This document shows positions 1-5,101 of a stretch of DNA of 5,101 bases, in pieces. The stretch's first letter is position 1. Each line of letters opens with the position of its first letter. The stretch is taken from the NCBI GenBank assembly GCA_015487825.1, contig WFOZ01000448.1:1-5101 (forward strand), read 5' to 3'. The notes under the pieces were generated by a model that saw only the letters and a list, made by a program, of their open reading frames with translations, was not told the origin of the DNA and ran no database searches. A program made the translations under genes and the position numbers. This DNA is from Planctomycetaceae bacterium (GTDB taxonomy: Bacteria > Planctomycetota > Planctomycetia > Planctomycetales > Planctomycetaceae).

Positions 1-228
1 GACCGAAACGATGGAATCGCCATACTTGGCAGCCGACTTTTCCAGCCCGATCAAAATTTCCTGCCACAATCCAACCAGATTCCAGCGAAGCGTCCCCGCA
101 ACATTGACCGGACCGTTAGCAAAACGGTGCATTTCGTCCAGTACCAGCTTCTTGCCATCAAACAAGCCAGCCATCACCCGACCGCTTTCCGCACCGATAT
201 CGATCCCAAGAAAAACCTGTTCGCTCAT
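1..228 (-). CDS. rhaB: Rhamnulokinase (FGGY-family sugar kinase), N-terminal part, cut by window edge
   Basis: The reverse strand reads from an ATG at 228-226 through 76 uninterrupted codons to the left edge, so only the N-terminus is present. The protein starts [20 protein letters not shown]. The DIGAESGR segment (about residues 10-17) is the N-terminal phosphate-binding motif of the FGGY/ASKHA kinase fold, in the form typical of rhamnulokinases. It is followed by a G-LFDG-K-L pattern, then HRFANGPV and an LRWN-LW stretch, which I recognise from bacterial RhaB proteins. RhaB phosphorylates L-rhamnulose to L-rhamnulose-1-phosphate in the cytoplasm. A GAGG ribosome-binding site (plus coordinates 235-238) sits 6 bases before the ATG and supports this start. 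The gene is divergent from the dehydratase at 388. Family membership is confident. Substrate is inferred, since catalytic and sugar-binding residues further along are outside the window, and another FGGY kinase such as a fuculokinase is the main alternative. Confidence 0.88.
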   Translation of the reverse strand, partial: MSEQVFLGIDIGAESGRVMAGLFDGKKLVLDEMHRFANGPVNVAGTLRWNLVGLWQEILIGLEKSAAKYGDSIVSV

Positions 229-387
229 TATTTGCCTCGTTATATAGTCAGTAATGCTGTGACATTCTCCGGAAGTTCTAAAAAAAATCTCCCCACAGAA
301 TACTGAAATCATAGCCGCGGGTGTAGTATCATCACTTCGAAAAGAGATTCACGCGAAGAAACATCAATCTATTCTGAAAGACTTTTT
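229..387. promoter_or_regulatory. Divergent intergenic region between the kinase and the sugar-acid dehydratase
   Basis: This 159-base spacer must hold the 5' signals of both divergent genes. It contains the GAGG ribosome-binding site of the kinase (minus strand, 235-238), a run of eight A at 280-287 that could bend DNA or assist a promoter, and a weak GAAAG (376-380) 7 bases before the dehydratase ATG. A 5-bp inverted repeat, CTTCG at 335-339 and CGAAG at 354-358, lies in the dehydratase leader and is short enough to be chance. I could not find a convincing -35/-10 pair on either strand. Calling it regulatory is an inference from gene orientation. Confidence 0.5.
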
Positions 388-1938
388 ATGTTGGATACCC
401 GTCTGTTTGTTCGTCTACATCCGCAGGACAATGTTTATGTTGCTGTGAAAACACTTCAGGCCGGGCAGGAATTGAGTGTTGGTGATGCCCTGATCAAACT
501 GCAGGAGGAAATACCGGCTGGTCACAAATTTGCCTGCAAAAGTATTTCCAGTGGAGACGCGATTCTAAAATTCGGGCAGATTATTGGTTTCGCGAGCGAG
601 AACATCGAATCGGGCTGCTGGGTTCACGTGCATAATGTGACGCGGGGCGATATCGATCTGGATCATCAAATGGCTCAGGAAATTCCAGAAACTGAATATT
701 ACGAGACCATCCCCAATTTCCAGGGTTACCGCAGAGCCAGCGGCAAAGCGGGAACACGAAATTACGTTGCAGTCATTTCGACGGTCAACTGTTCAGCCAC
801 TTCTGCCCGCATGGTGGTGGATAAAATCACGCCCGAGATTCTCGCACAGTATCCGCATGTAGATGGCGTGATCGCGCTCACGCACAAAGCGGGCTGTGCA
901 TTTGAATTTCAAGGGAGTGACCACGAACAGCTCAACCGTACATTGGCAGGTTATGCGAATCACCCGAATGTTTGTGGCTATTTAGTGCTGGGGCTTGGCT
1001 GCGAAACCGCACAGGGGAGCTACTTAATTGAATCACACAATCTGGTTCAACTGGCTGGCAGTGAAGGGAGCAAATCGGAATCGCCCTCTTTGTTGTTGAA
1101 TATTCAGGATCAGGGAGGAATTGCGAAAACTGTCAATCGTGCATTGGAAGTCATCCCGGATATATTGCAGGAAGCGAACAAATGCAAACGGGAACCGATT
1201 CCGATTTCAGAACTGATTGTCGCCACCGAATGCGGCGGCAGCGACGGCTACAGCGGAATCACCGCCAACCCCGCGATCGGCTACGCCAGTGATCGAATCG
1301 TTCGCTCAAAAGGAACCGTCATTCTTTCAGAAGTCCCGGAAATTTACGGGGGAGAACACCTGCTGACTCGCAGAGCCATTTCGCAACAAGTCGGCGAAAA
1401 ACTTCTTGAACGGATCAAATGGTGGGAAGATTATGCTCAGAAATTCAATCAGCGAATCGACAATAACCCTTCAGTAGGCAACAAAAAAGGGGGACTGACC
1501 ACGATCTACGAGAAAAGCCTCGGTGCGATTTCCAAAGCAGGAACTACTGCTTTGCGCGATGTTTATGCGTATGCAGAACCAGTCACCGAAAAGGGATTAG
1601 TCGTGATGGATACCCCAGGTTACGATCCGGCCAGCGTGACCGGTATGATTGCGGGCGGGGCGACAATCTCTCTCTTTTCAACAGGTCGCGGTAGCTGTTT
1701 CGGCAGCAAGCCAACTCCGACGATCAAAATCTGCTCGAACTCTGCGACTTACAACCGGCTTGTAGATGATATGGATATCAATGCGGGAGAAGTGCTTAGC
1801 CAGGGGGGGCTGGAGAAAACAGGAGAAGAAATCTACCAGATGATTATCGATGTCGCTTCCGGAAAAAAGACAAAGAGTGAACATCAGGACATCGGCGATG
1901 AGGAATTTTGCCCCTGGTCGCCCGGCCCAATTTTCTAA
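388..1938 (+). CDS. uxaA: UxaA/GarD-family sugar-acid dehydratase (altronate dehydratase-like)
   Basis: Complete 516-residue cytoplasmic enzyme, close to the length of E. coli UxaA and GarD. Residues about 9-83 form the SAF domain: HPQDNVYVAV at 11-20, AGHKFA at 44-49, a YG-like KFGQIIG at 61-67 and VHVHN at 79-83. The catalytic part begins with GYRRASGKAGTRNY (113-126), a family hallmark. It continues with THKAGCAF (165-172), LGLGCE (201-206), ATECGGSDGYSGITANPAIG (279-298), SEVPEIYGGEHLL (314-326), MDTPGYDPASVTG (407-419) and STGRGSCFGS-PTPTIK (431-447). Cys170, Cys205 and Cys282 sit in these conserved blocks. Family members dehydrate sugar acids to 2-keto-3-deoxy acids, usually with Fe(II): altronate in UxaA, galactarate in GarD. 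The start is the first ATG of the frame, with a modest GAAAG before it. The divergent rhamnulokinase suggests sugar catabolism. Family is secure; altronate as substrate is only the default label, and another aldonate or aldarate is possible. Confidence 0.92.
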   Translation: MLDTRLFVRLHPQDNVYVAVKTLQAGQELSVGDALIKLQEEIPAGHKFACKSISSGDAILKFGQIIGFASENIESGCWVHVHNVTRGDIDLDHQMAQEIPETEYYETIPNFQGYRRASGKAGTRNYVAVISTVNCSATSARMVVDKITPEILAQYPHVDGVIALTHKAGCAFEFQGSDHEQLNRTLAGYANHPNVCGYLVLGLGCETAQGSYLIESHNLVQLAGSEGSKSESPSLLLNIQDQGGIAKTVNRALEVIPDILQEANKCKREPIPISELIVATECGGSDGYSGITANPAIGYASDRIVRSKGTVILSEVPEIYGGEHLLTRRAISQQVGEKLLERIKWWEDYAQKFNQRIDNNPSVGNKKGGLTTIYEKSLGAISKAGTTALRDVYAYAEPVTEKGLVVMDTPGYDPASVTGMIAGGATISLFSTGRGSCFGSKPTPTIKICSNSATYNRLVDDMDINAGEVLSQGGLEKTGEEIYQMIIDVASGKKTKSEHQDIGDEEFCPWSPGPIF

Positions 1939-2052
1939 ACAGGGCTTAACCGGATCGACGACTTTAATGATTTCATTTCTTGCCTGCAACGTATTCCAGA
2001 ATCTGAAAAGAGCTTCAAACCTTCCTACGAAAATTAACGTAAACCATTACAC

Positions 2053-2096
2053 AAACAAGAGATGCATCTATTAACCAGAGCTTTCTCCTCTTGTTT
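2053..2096. repeat. 9-bp perfect inverted repeat, possible weak terminator of the dehydratase gene
   Basis: AAACAAGAG at 2053-2061 is the exact reverse complement of CTCTTGTTT at 2088-2096, separated by 26 bases. The 3' arm ends in TTT, giving a short U-rich end. It lies about 115 bases after the dehydratase stop and 320 bases before the next start. The loop is long and the stem AT-rich, so it is not a textbook terminator. A protein-binding or RNA-structure role is equally possible. Confidence 0.35.
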
Positions 2097-2402
2097 ATGA
2101 TGCGTCGTCCGCATAACGTAGAATTGCTTTTCCTGCTGCAACCGTCGCGACCACGCAAACCGCTACAGAAGTAAAACGCCAAAAATCCGCTATCTCCGGC
2201 ACAATCGTTACAGCTTCACAATTTGCAGGACCGATACTACGGCATAGGTCCAGTATTCTGCGCGGAGACCAATATTTCATTGCGTTGAAGCGATCGCAGT
2301 TTCTGAAACAGGTAAAGATCGAATTGTCTGAGAGAAACGACCCCACTATGACTGACATTCTAAGACAAAATGATCACAAAAACTCAACAACACGTGTTTG
2401 TC

Positions 2403-2407
2403 AAGGA
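2403..2407 (+). promoter_or_regulatory. Ribosome-binding site deciding the start of the exported protein
   Basis: AAGGA at 2403-2407 lies 9 bases before the ATG at 2417. It is the best Shine-Dalgarno match near any candidate start. It coincides with the Met that opens a canonical signal peptide, so it favours 2417 over the upstream in-frame starts at 2285 (TTG) and 2348 (ATG). Confidence 0.75.
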
Positions 2408-2416
2408 CGACCTCAC

Positions 2417-4252
2417 ATGCGAGGATTTCGCCAATTTTGTGCCGGAATCACGGTTCTATTAGTTTCCTGGTCGGCTCAGACTGCCAGTGCTCAATACGGA
2501 CCGGGACAACAGCAGAATCCTGCTGCTGGCGGGCTTTCGTGGCCACCCCCTCAATTGAGCGGGCAAATGCCCTTTTATCAGGGGAGACAATCCCCAGGCG
2601 CATTACCTTCGCGAATCGTACCTGCCCAGTTCCAGCAGGGAGCGCCCGCAGGAGCTCCGGGAATGGCACCGATGTATGGGCCGGGTAACCAGTTACAACC
2701 GTACCCGGGTTTAGACATGTTCCGTTATGGCACCCAACGTACCACAAATGAAGGTGGATTATGGTACAAAGAAATGCTTAACACACGCCGTGACTTCAAT
2801 GCTTCTGTCGAATTCCTTGTACCGATTTATAATTCACCCGGCGATCAACTCTTCGGCTATGGTGGAATTTCTACCGGCGTTGAAGAAACTGATCAAATCC
2901 CACCTTCTGAAATTTCAATTCCCCGCGATACCGATATCAGTGCAACCGGCGGTGGTAATAATGGTGGCGGTGGTGGTGGAAACAATAACAACAATAACAC
3001 TAACGTATTGCCACAAGACATCACAGACTCTTATTTCCCTTACCGTCGTTTTAGAGAGATGTTTGGAAATCAGGCCGGTGGTGGTATCCAAATGAGTTTC
3101 GGGTTCACCGATGAAGATGGAAGTGGGATAAGTGTTTCAGGATGGTATGGCGGTGAAGCAAACGATACTTTCCAACGCGGTGCAGAGCCACGCCGAACAT
3201 ACATTCCTCAGGAAGATCCATTCGGAAACCCTTTAAGCGGAAATGACCCTCAGTACCTCACAGAACTAAATGCCCTGAATGGTTCGTTACCTATTAACGA
3301 TGGCAGCGGCATCGCTGATCGAATCCCTTTTGATACCCTATTCGAAATGCAATTCTCTCAACAGGCGTGGGGAGCAGGAGTTCAAGTCCTGCGACCAGCA
3401 GTTGTCAGAGGCAGCTGGTACACACTTCGACCTGTACTTGGTGTGAAATATATCGATGTTCGGGAATCATTCAAGTTCCGAGGTTTAGATAGTGGAGCCG
3501 AATACGAGTTTTTCAACTTCAGCAATGTTAACCCCGGAATCGGTGGTAATAATAATGGTGGCGGCGGCGGTGGTGGAGGCGGTAACGGCAACAACACCGT
3601 GGAAGAAGCCGACGGAAGACCGGACCAGGACACGTTCAACGATGGAACAGTAAATGGTAACCCGGCCCTGAGTCGTCCTACCGTGGTTCCTATTCCAACA
3701 AACCCTTATGAAGTCCAAATTGGAGCAAACAGTCAGTCTCGATCTGCGGGACCGGAATTTGGATTCCGGGCTGATCTGGCAGGCGGAGGAGATACCAAGC
3801 TCTGGTTCATGGCAACGGCTGGCCTGGCTGCCACTAAAGAAACAGTCAATCTTAACGGATTCGGCGTCTATAACCATTTCCTCAATACCGTTGATCCGGA
3901 CAACAATATTGACACACCCGATGGCGGAGAACTGGGAACCGGTGTTGGTGCATTAACAGATACTCAAACTGCATTTAACGAGCAGGCTACCACAACTCAC
4001 GTTTCTCCAACTCTTGACCTGACGGCCAATTTCGAAATCAAAATTTTCGAACACATCCCTTTGTTAAACCGAATTGATATCCTGGAGGATGCCCGATTCA
4101 AGACCAGTTACGGATTCCTGTATATCGGAAACATCACCCGACCTCAGAATTCGATCAACTACACAACATTCCCAATCAACCCCAGCCTGGATCTCGACCG
4201 ATCCGGTTGGACGATGCAAAAGTGGTCTTTCGGTATCGACTGGGAATATTAA
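2417..4252 (+). CDS. Exported BBP7-like outer-membrane beta-barrel protein with Gly/Asn-rich linkers
   Basis: From ATG 2417 the protein has 611 residues. Residues 1-25 are a Sec signal peptide: a basic start (MRGFR), a hydrophobic core (AGITVLLVSW) and a TASA|Q cleavage site. Residues 26 to about 100 are rich in Pro, Gln and Gly and carry YGPG twice. From about 122 (RRDFNASVEFLVP), alternating polar and hydrophobic stretches suggest beta strands, including RPVLGVKYIDVRESFKFRG at 338-356 and SAGPEFGFRADLAGGG at 443-458. Two Gly/Asn-rich linkers interrupt them (178-195 and 374-393). The C-terminus has YGFLYIGNITRP (565-576) and ends WSFGIDWEY, with the terminal aromatic residue common in outer-membrane barrels. 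The pattern resembles planctomycetal BBP7-family barrels, but I recognise it by style only. The likely location is the outer membrane; no substrate or partner can be named. The frame is open upstream to a TTG at 2285, but those 44 residues would bury the signal peptide. It appears monocistronic. Confidence 0.85.
   Translation: MRGFRQFCAGITVLLVSWSAQTASAQYGPGQQQNPAAGGLSWPPPQLSGQMPFYQGRQSPGALPSRIVPAQFQQGAPAGAPGMAPMYGPGNQLQPYPGLDMFRYGTQRTTNEGGLWYKEMLNTRRDFNASVEFLVPIYNSPGDQLFGYGGISTGVEETDQIPPSEISIPRDTDISATGGGNNGGGGGGNNNNNNTNVLPQDITDSYFPYRRFREMFGNQAGGGIQMSFGFTDEDGSGISVSGWYGGEANDTFQRGAEPRRTYIPQEDPFGNPLSGNDPQYLTELNALNGSLPINDGSGIADRIPFDTLFEMQFSQQAWGAGVQVLRPAVVRGSWYTLRPVLGVKYIDVRESFKFRGLDSGAEYEFFNFSNVNPGIGGNNNGGGGGGGGGNGNNTVEEADGRPDQDTFNDGTVNGNPALSRPTVVPIPTNPYEVQIGANSQSRSAGPEFGFRADLAGGGDTKLWFMATAGLAATKETVNLNGFGVYNHFLNTVDPDNNIDTPDGGELGTGVGALTDTQTAFNEQATTTHVSPTLDLTANFEIKIFEHIPLLNRIDILEDARFKTSYGFLYIGNITRPQNSINYTTFPINPSLDLDRSGWTMQKWSFGIDWEY
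2948..3001 (+). repeat. Low-complexity Gly/Asn codon tract 1 inside the exported protein
   Basis: This in-frame triplet-like tract runs from GGC through GGT, AAT, GGT/GGC and AAC/AAT codons. It encodes a Gly-rich half and then an Asn-rich half (residues 178-195). Codons are mixed GGC/GGT and AAC/AAT, so it is not a pure microsatellite. It probably forms a flexible loop between predicted strands. Confidence 0.8.
3536..3595 (+). repeat. Low-complexity Gly/Asn codon tract 2 inside the exported protein
   Basis: This is a second Gly/Asn tract (residues 374-393). It opens with GGTGGTAATAAT, as tract 1 does, then carries nine consecutive Gly codons and a short mixed G/N end. It lies about 590 bases after tract 1. 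The similarity at DNA level suggests either a shared origin or parallel expansion of a loop. Confidence 0.8.
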
Positions 4253-4270
4253 CAGCCTGAAATCAGAACG

Positions 4271-4290
4271 GTCAGTATCCTATTACTGAC
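4271..4290 (+). other. Small hairpin just after the exported-protein gene
   Basis: GTCAGTA (4271-4277) pairs exactly with TACTGAC (4284-4290) around the 6-base loop TCCTAT, 18 bases after the stop codon. No T-run follows it directly. It is probably a 3'-end RNA structure, perhaps acting with the hairpin immediately downstream. Confidence 0.5.
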
Positions 4291-4292
4291 GG

Positions 4293-4322
4293 TAAAAGTA
4301 TGCGAACGGCTCGCAACTTTTA
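4293..4322. terminator. Probable intrinsic terminator, first of two
   Basis: TAAAAGT (4293-4299) pairs with ACTTTTA (4316-4322), and TGCGA (4301-4305) with TCGCA (4311-4315) around the loop ACGGC. This gives 12 paired bases with a single bulged A at 4300. The GC-richer tip on an A/U base that ends in TTTT fits an intrinsic terminator and could work on both strands. The U-run lies within the stem and is short, so efficiency may be modest. Confidence 0.6.
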
Positions 4323-4415
4323 GAAAAATATCAGTTTGGTTACGGCTATCAGAATGAACCGGCTGTGCTGGGATACAACCCGAGACAGTTCTTCTTAAAT
4401 TTGATTAAGAGCTCC

Positions 4416-4452
4416 AAAGCCGGCATCGATAATTTCGATGCCGGCTTTTCTT
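4416..4452 (+). terminator. Strong rho-independent terminator
   Basis: AAAGCCGGCATCGA (4416-4429) is the perfect reverse complement of TCGATGCCGGCTTT (4435-4448). It forms a 14-bp stem with the 5-base loop TAATT, followed by TTTTCTT ending at 4452. It lies 163 bases after the exported-protein stop and separates that gene from csrA. The AAA on the 5' side gives only a weak reverse-strand U-run. Confidence 0.92.
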
Positions 4453-4545
4453 CGCAATTGTACGCCCCGGCAAACTCTCTCACTGCAGGGATATCCCCTA
4501 TGGTAACTCTTATCTCCTTTCCAGATATGAAGTTATAGCTTTCCC

Positions 4546-4551
4546 TTGACA
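4546..4551 (+). promoter_or_regulatory. Isolated TTGACA, possible -35 element upstream of csrA
   Basis: This exact match to the sigma-70 -35 consensus lies 320 bases upstream of csrA, just after the strong terminator. At 16-18 base spacing the sequence is TGGCAA, GGCAAA or GCAAAA, which is a poor -10. TGACA (4547-4551) and TGTCA (4562-4566) also form a short inverted repeat. It is a candidate only. Confidence 0.25.
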
Positions 4552-4809
4552 CATAATTTTTTGTCACTGGCAAAAAGATCACTTCTCATTTTACCCGCCC
4601 TGACCAGAAACCGCTGCTGGCCTATTCCTCAGAATCGTTTCATCTGGACCGGATTGTTGAAAGTCGTGTTGACCGGTAAAGAAACAACGTCAATTTGCCT
4701 TGCACTCACCTTATGCTTGGTGCAACAGGAAGTAAGAAGTCGGGCAATTTGTCTCTTAACTGATCGGCCTACAGGTTTTCGATCCGGTTTCGATATGTTG
4801 TCAGGCACA

Positions 4810-4875
4810 GGAAACAAAGGATCGTTATTTTCAGGATGGTCGGCTATGTCGGCGCATTTCGGGGATGTGAAATGC
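4810..4875 (+). promoter_or_regulatory. Putative CsrA-binding leader of csrA, with a start-codon hairpin
   Basis: Four GGA motifs occur at 4810-4812, 4819-4821, 4834-4836 and 4863-4865. The last is part of GGGGATGT, which serves as the ribosome-binding region and matches the GGAUGU core of the CsrA consensus. GCATTTC (4854-4860) pairs perfectly with GAAATGC (4869-4875), presenting GGGGATGT (4861-4868) as an 8-base loop and placing the csrA ATG in the stem. CsrA is known to bind GGA in hairpin loops and to block ribosome access, so autoregulation is a reasonable inference. Confidence 0.6.
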
Positions 4876-5081
4876 TTGTATTAAGTAGAAAACAGGACGA
4901 AAAAATCATCATCGGAGACAATATCTCATTGATGGTAATTTCAATTCAGGGTGACAAAGTTCGGCTCGGAATCGAAGCTCCGAAGGATGTCAGTATCCAT
5001 CGGCAGGAAGTTTACGATGCGATCCAACGTAAACAATTTGAAACAGAAGAAGGCAGCCTCAGCGATTCAAAAGATGCCTGA
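4872..5081 (+). CDS. csrA: CsrA, carbon storage regulator (RNA-binding translational regulator)
   Basis: Complete 69-residue protein, beginning [18 protein letters not shown], which is the canonical CsrA/RsmA N-terminus. The central block [18 protein letters not shown] (27-44) and the helix QEVYDAIQ (45-52) follow. Leu4, Arg6 and Arg44, positions important for RNA contact in E. coli CsrA, are all present. The last 15 or so residues are an acidic, Ser-rich tail typical of this variable end. CsrA acts as a dimer that binds GGA motifs in mRNA leaders and represses or stabilises the transcripts. The frame is open 12 codons upstream to an ATG at 4836, but homology and the GGGGA at 4861-4865 (6 bases away) fix the start at 4872. 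No fliW or flagellar gene is visible, so the antagonist cannot be told from this window. Confidence 0.97.
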   Translation: MLVLSRKQDEKIIIGDNISLMVISIQGDKVRLGIEAPKDVSIHRQEVYDAIQRKQFETEEGSLSDSKDA

Positions 5082-5101
5082 AAAGTGACGGCACAGAGCG
5101 C

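Larger units (their letters stand above)
1939..2416. other. Non-coding spacer between the dehydratase and the exported protein
   Basis: This stretch of 478 bases shows no gene I can support. It contains a 9-bp inverted repeat (2053-2096, listed separately), a small perfect stem ATGCG/CGCAT with a 5-base loop at 2100-2114, and two overlapping 5-bp inverted repeats around 2228-2256 (GGACC/GGTCC and ATACT/AGTAT). The last 130 bases are open in the frame of the following gene, from a TTG at 2285 and an ATG at 2348. They encode charged sequence lacking export character and are probably leader. The promoter of the exported protein should lie here, but I could not identify a convincing -35/-10 pair. 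Confidence 0.5.
4253..4871. other. Long non-coding region between the exported protein and csrA
   Basis: About 620 bases contain no gene I can support. The first 200 bases hold three hairpins, listed separately, that end transcription from the left. The rest (4449-4871) includes a 10-bp palindrome GGGATATCCC (4488-4497), a perfect TTGACA (4546-4551) without a good -10 at normal spacing, a 6-bp inverted repeat TTGCAC/GTGCAA (4700-4725), an imperfect direct repeat GGTTTTCGAT/GGTTTCGAT (4774-4794), and a cluster of GGA motifs before csrA. The csrA promoter and leader must lie here. An unannotated small RNA is possible but not shown. Confidence 0.5.

Noticed and set aside
239..246. TATATAAC on the minus strand as a -10 element of the kinase gene
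   Set aside because: It abuts the ribosome-binding site, so the resulting transcript would lack it, and no -35-like hexamer lies at the right distance.
11..247. Plus-strand frame over the first 247 bases
   Set aside because: It is antisense to the clear rhamnulokinase N-terminus, which has the FGGY motif and a ribosome-binding site.
1678..1989. 103-codon minus-strand frame over the end of the dehydratase gene
   Set aside because: It is antisense to strongly conserved catalytic codons of the dehydratase and has no family resemblance or ribosome site.
2095..2358. 87-codon minus-strand open frame with a hydrophobic C-terminal half
   Set aside because: No ribosome-binding site precedes its ATG or the internal ATG at 2280, I recognise no domain, and it overlaps the likely leader of the exported-protein gene. 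A small membrane protein cannot be fully excluded.
2948..3595. Gly/Asn tracts considered as a CRISPR array or DNA minisatellite
   Set aside because: There are only two tracts, they are in frame, use mixed codons, and have no regular repeat-spacer pattern.
3382..3639. Minus-strand frame encoding a long proline run
   Set aside because: It is the antisense shadow of the Gly-rich tract: GGN codons read in reverse give CCN proline codons.
4546..4884. 112-codon plus-strand open frame upstream of and overlapping csrA
   Set aside because: It starts at a TTG inside the TTGACA element without a ribosome site, its composition looks random, and it runs into csrA in another frame.

Overview
This window looks like a chromosomal piece of a Planctomycetes bacterium, possibly a Gimesia-like member of the Planctomycetaceae. 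The inference rests on moderate GC content, generous non-coding spacers, a large secreted or outer-membrane protein with Gly/Asn linkers and a planctomycetal beta-barrel style C-terminus, and rhamnose and sugar-acid genes. The taxon is a guess from protein style and was not tested by any search.

Layout. Bases 1-228 (minus strand) hold the N-terminal 76 codons of a rhamnulokinase-type FGGY sugar kinase that runs off the left edge. A 159-base divergent spacer separates it from a complete 516-codon UxaA/GarD-family sugar-acid dehydratase (388-1938, plus), with an N-terminal SAF domain and a C-terminal catalytic part. Bases 1939-2416 are non-coding as far as I can see, with one 9-bp inverted repeat that may be a weak terminator. 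A 611-codon exported protein follows (2417-4252, plus). It has a clear signal peptide, a Pro/Gln/Gly-rich N-terminal stretch, two Gly/Asn-rich linkers and a BBP7-like beta-barrel C-terminus. Three hairpins follow it, the last a textbook intrinsic terminator. About 420 bases without a recognisable gene then lead to csrA (4872-5081, plus), which encodes a complete 69-residue CsrA RNA-binding regulator.

How the genes relate. The kinase and the dehydratase face away from each other and may share control in deoxy-sugar or sugar-acid catabolism. Their pairing suggests, but does not prove, a common substrate pool. The exported protein and csrA look like separate transcription units because a strong terminator lies between them.

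The most interesting signal is at the csrA start. A perfect 7-bp hairpin puts a GGGGAUGT loop (the ribosome-binding region and a CsrA-type GGA motif together) on a stem that contains the AUG. Three more GGA motifs lie within the preceding 55 bases. This is the layout expected of translational autoregulation by CsrA. I found no clearly novel multi-gene system, mobile element, CRISPR array, tRNA or rRNA.
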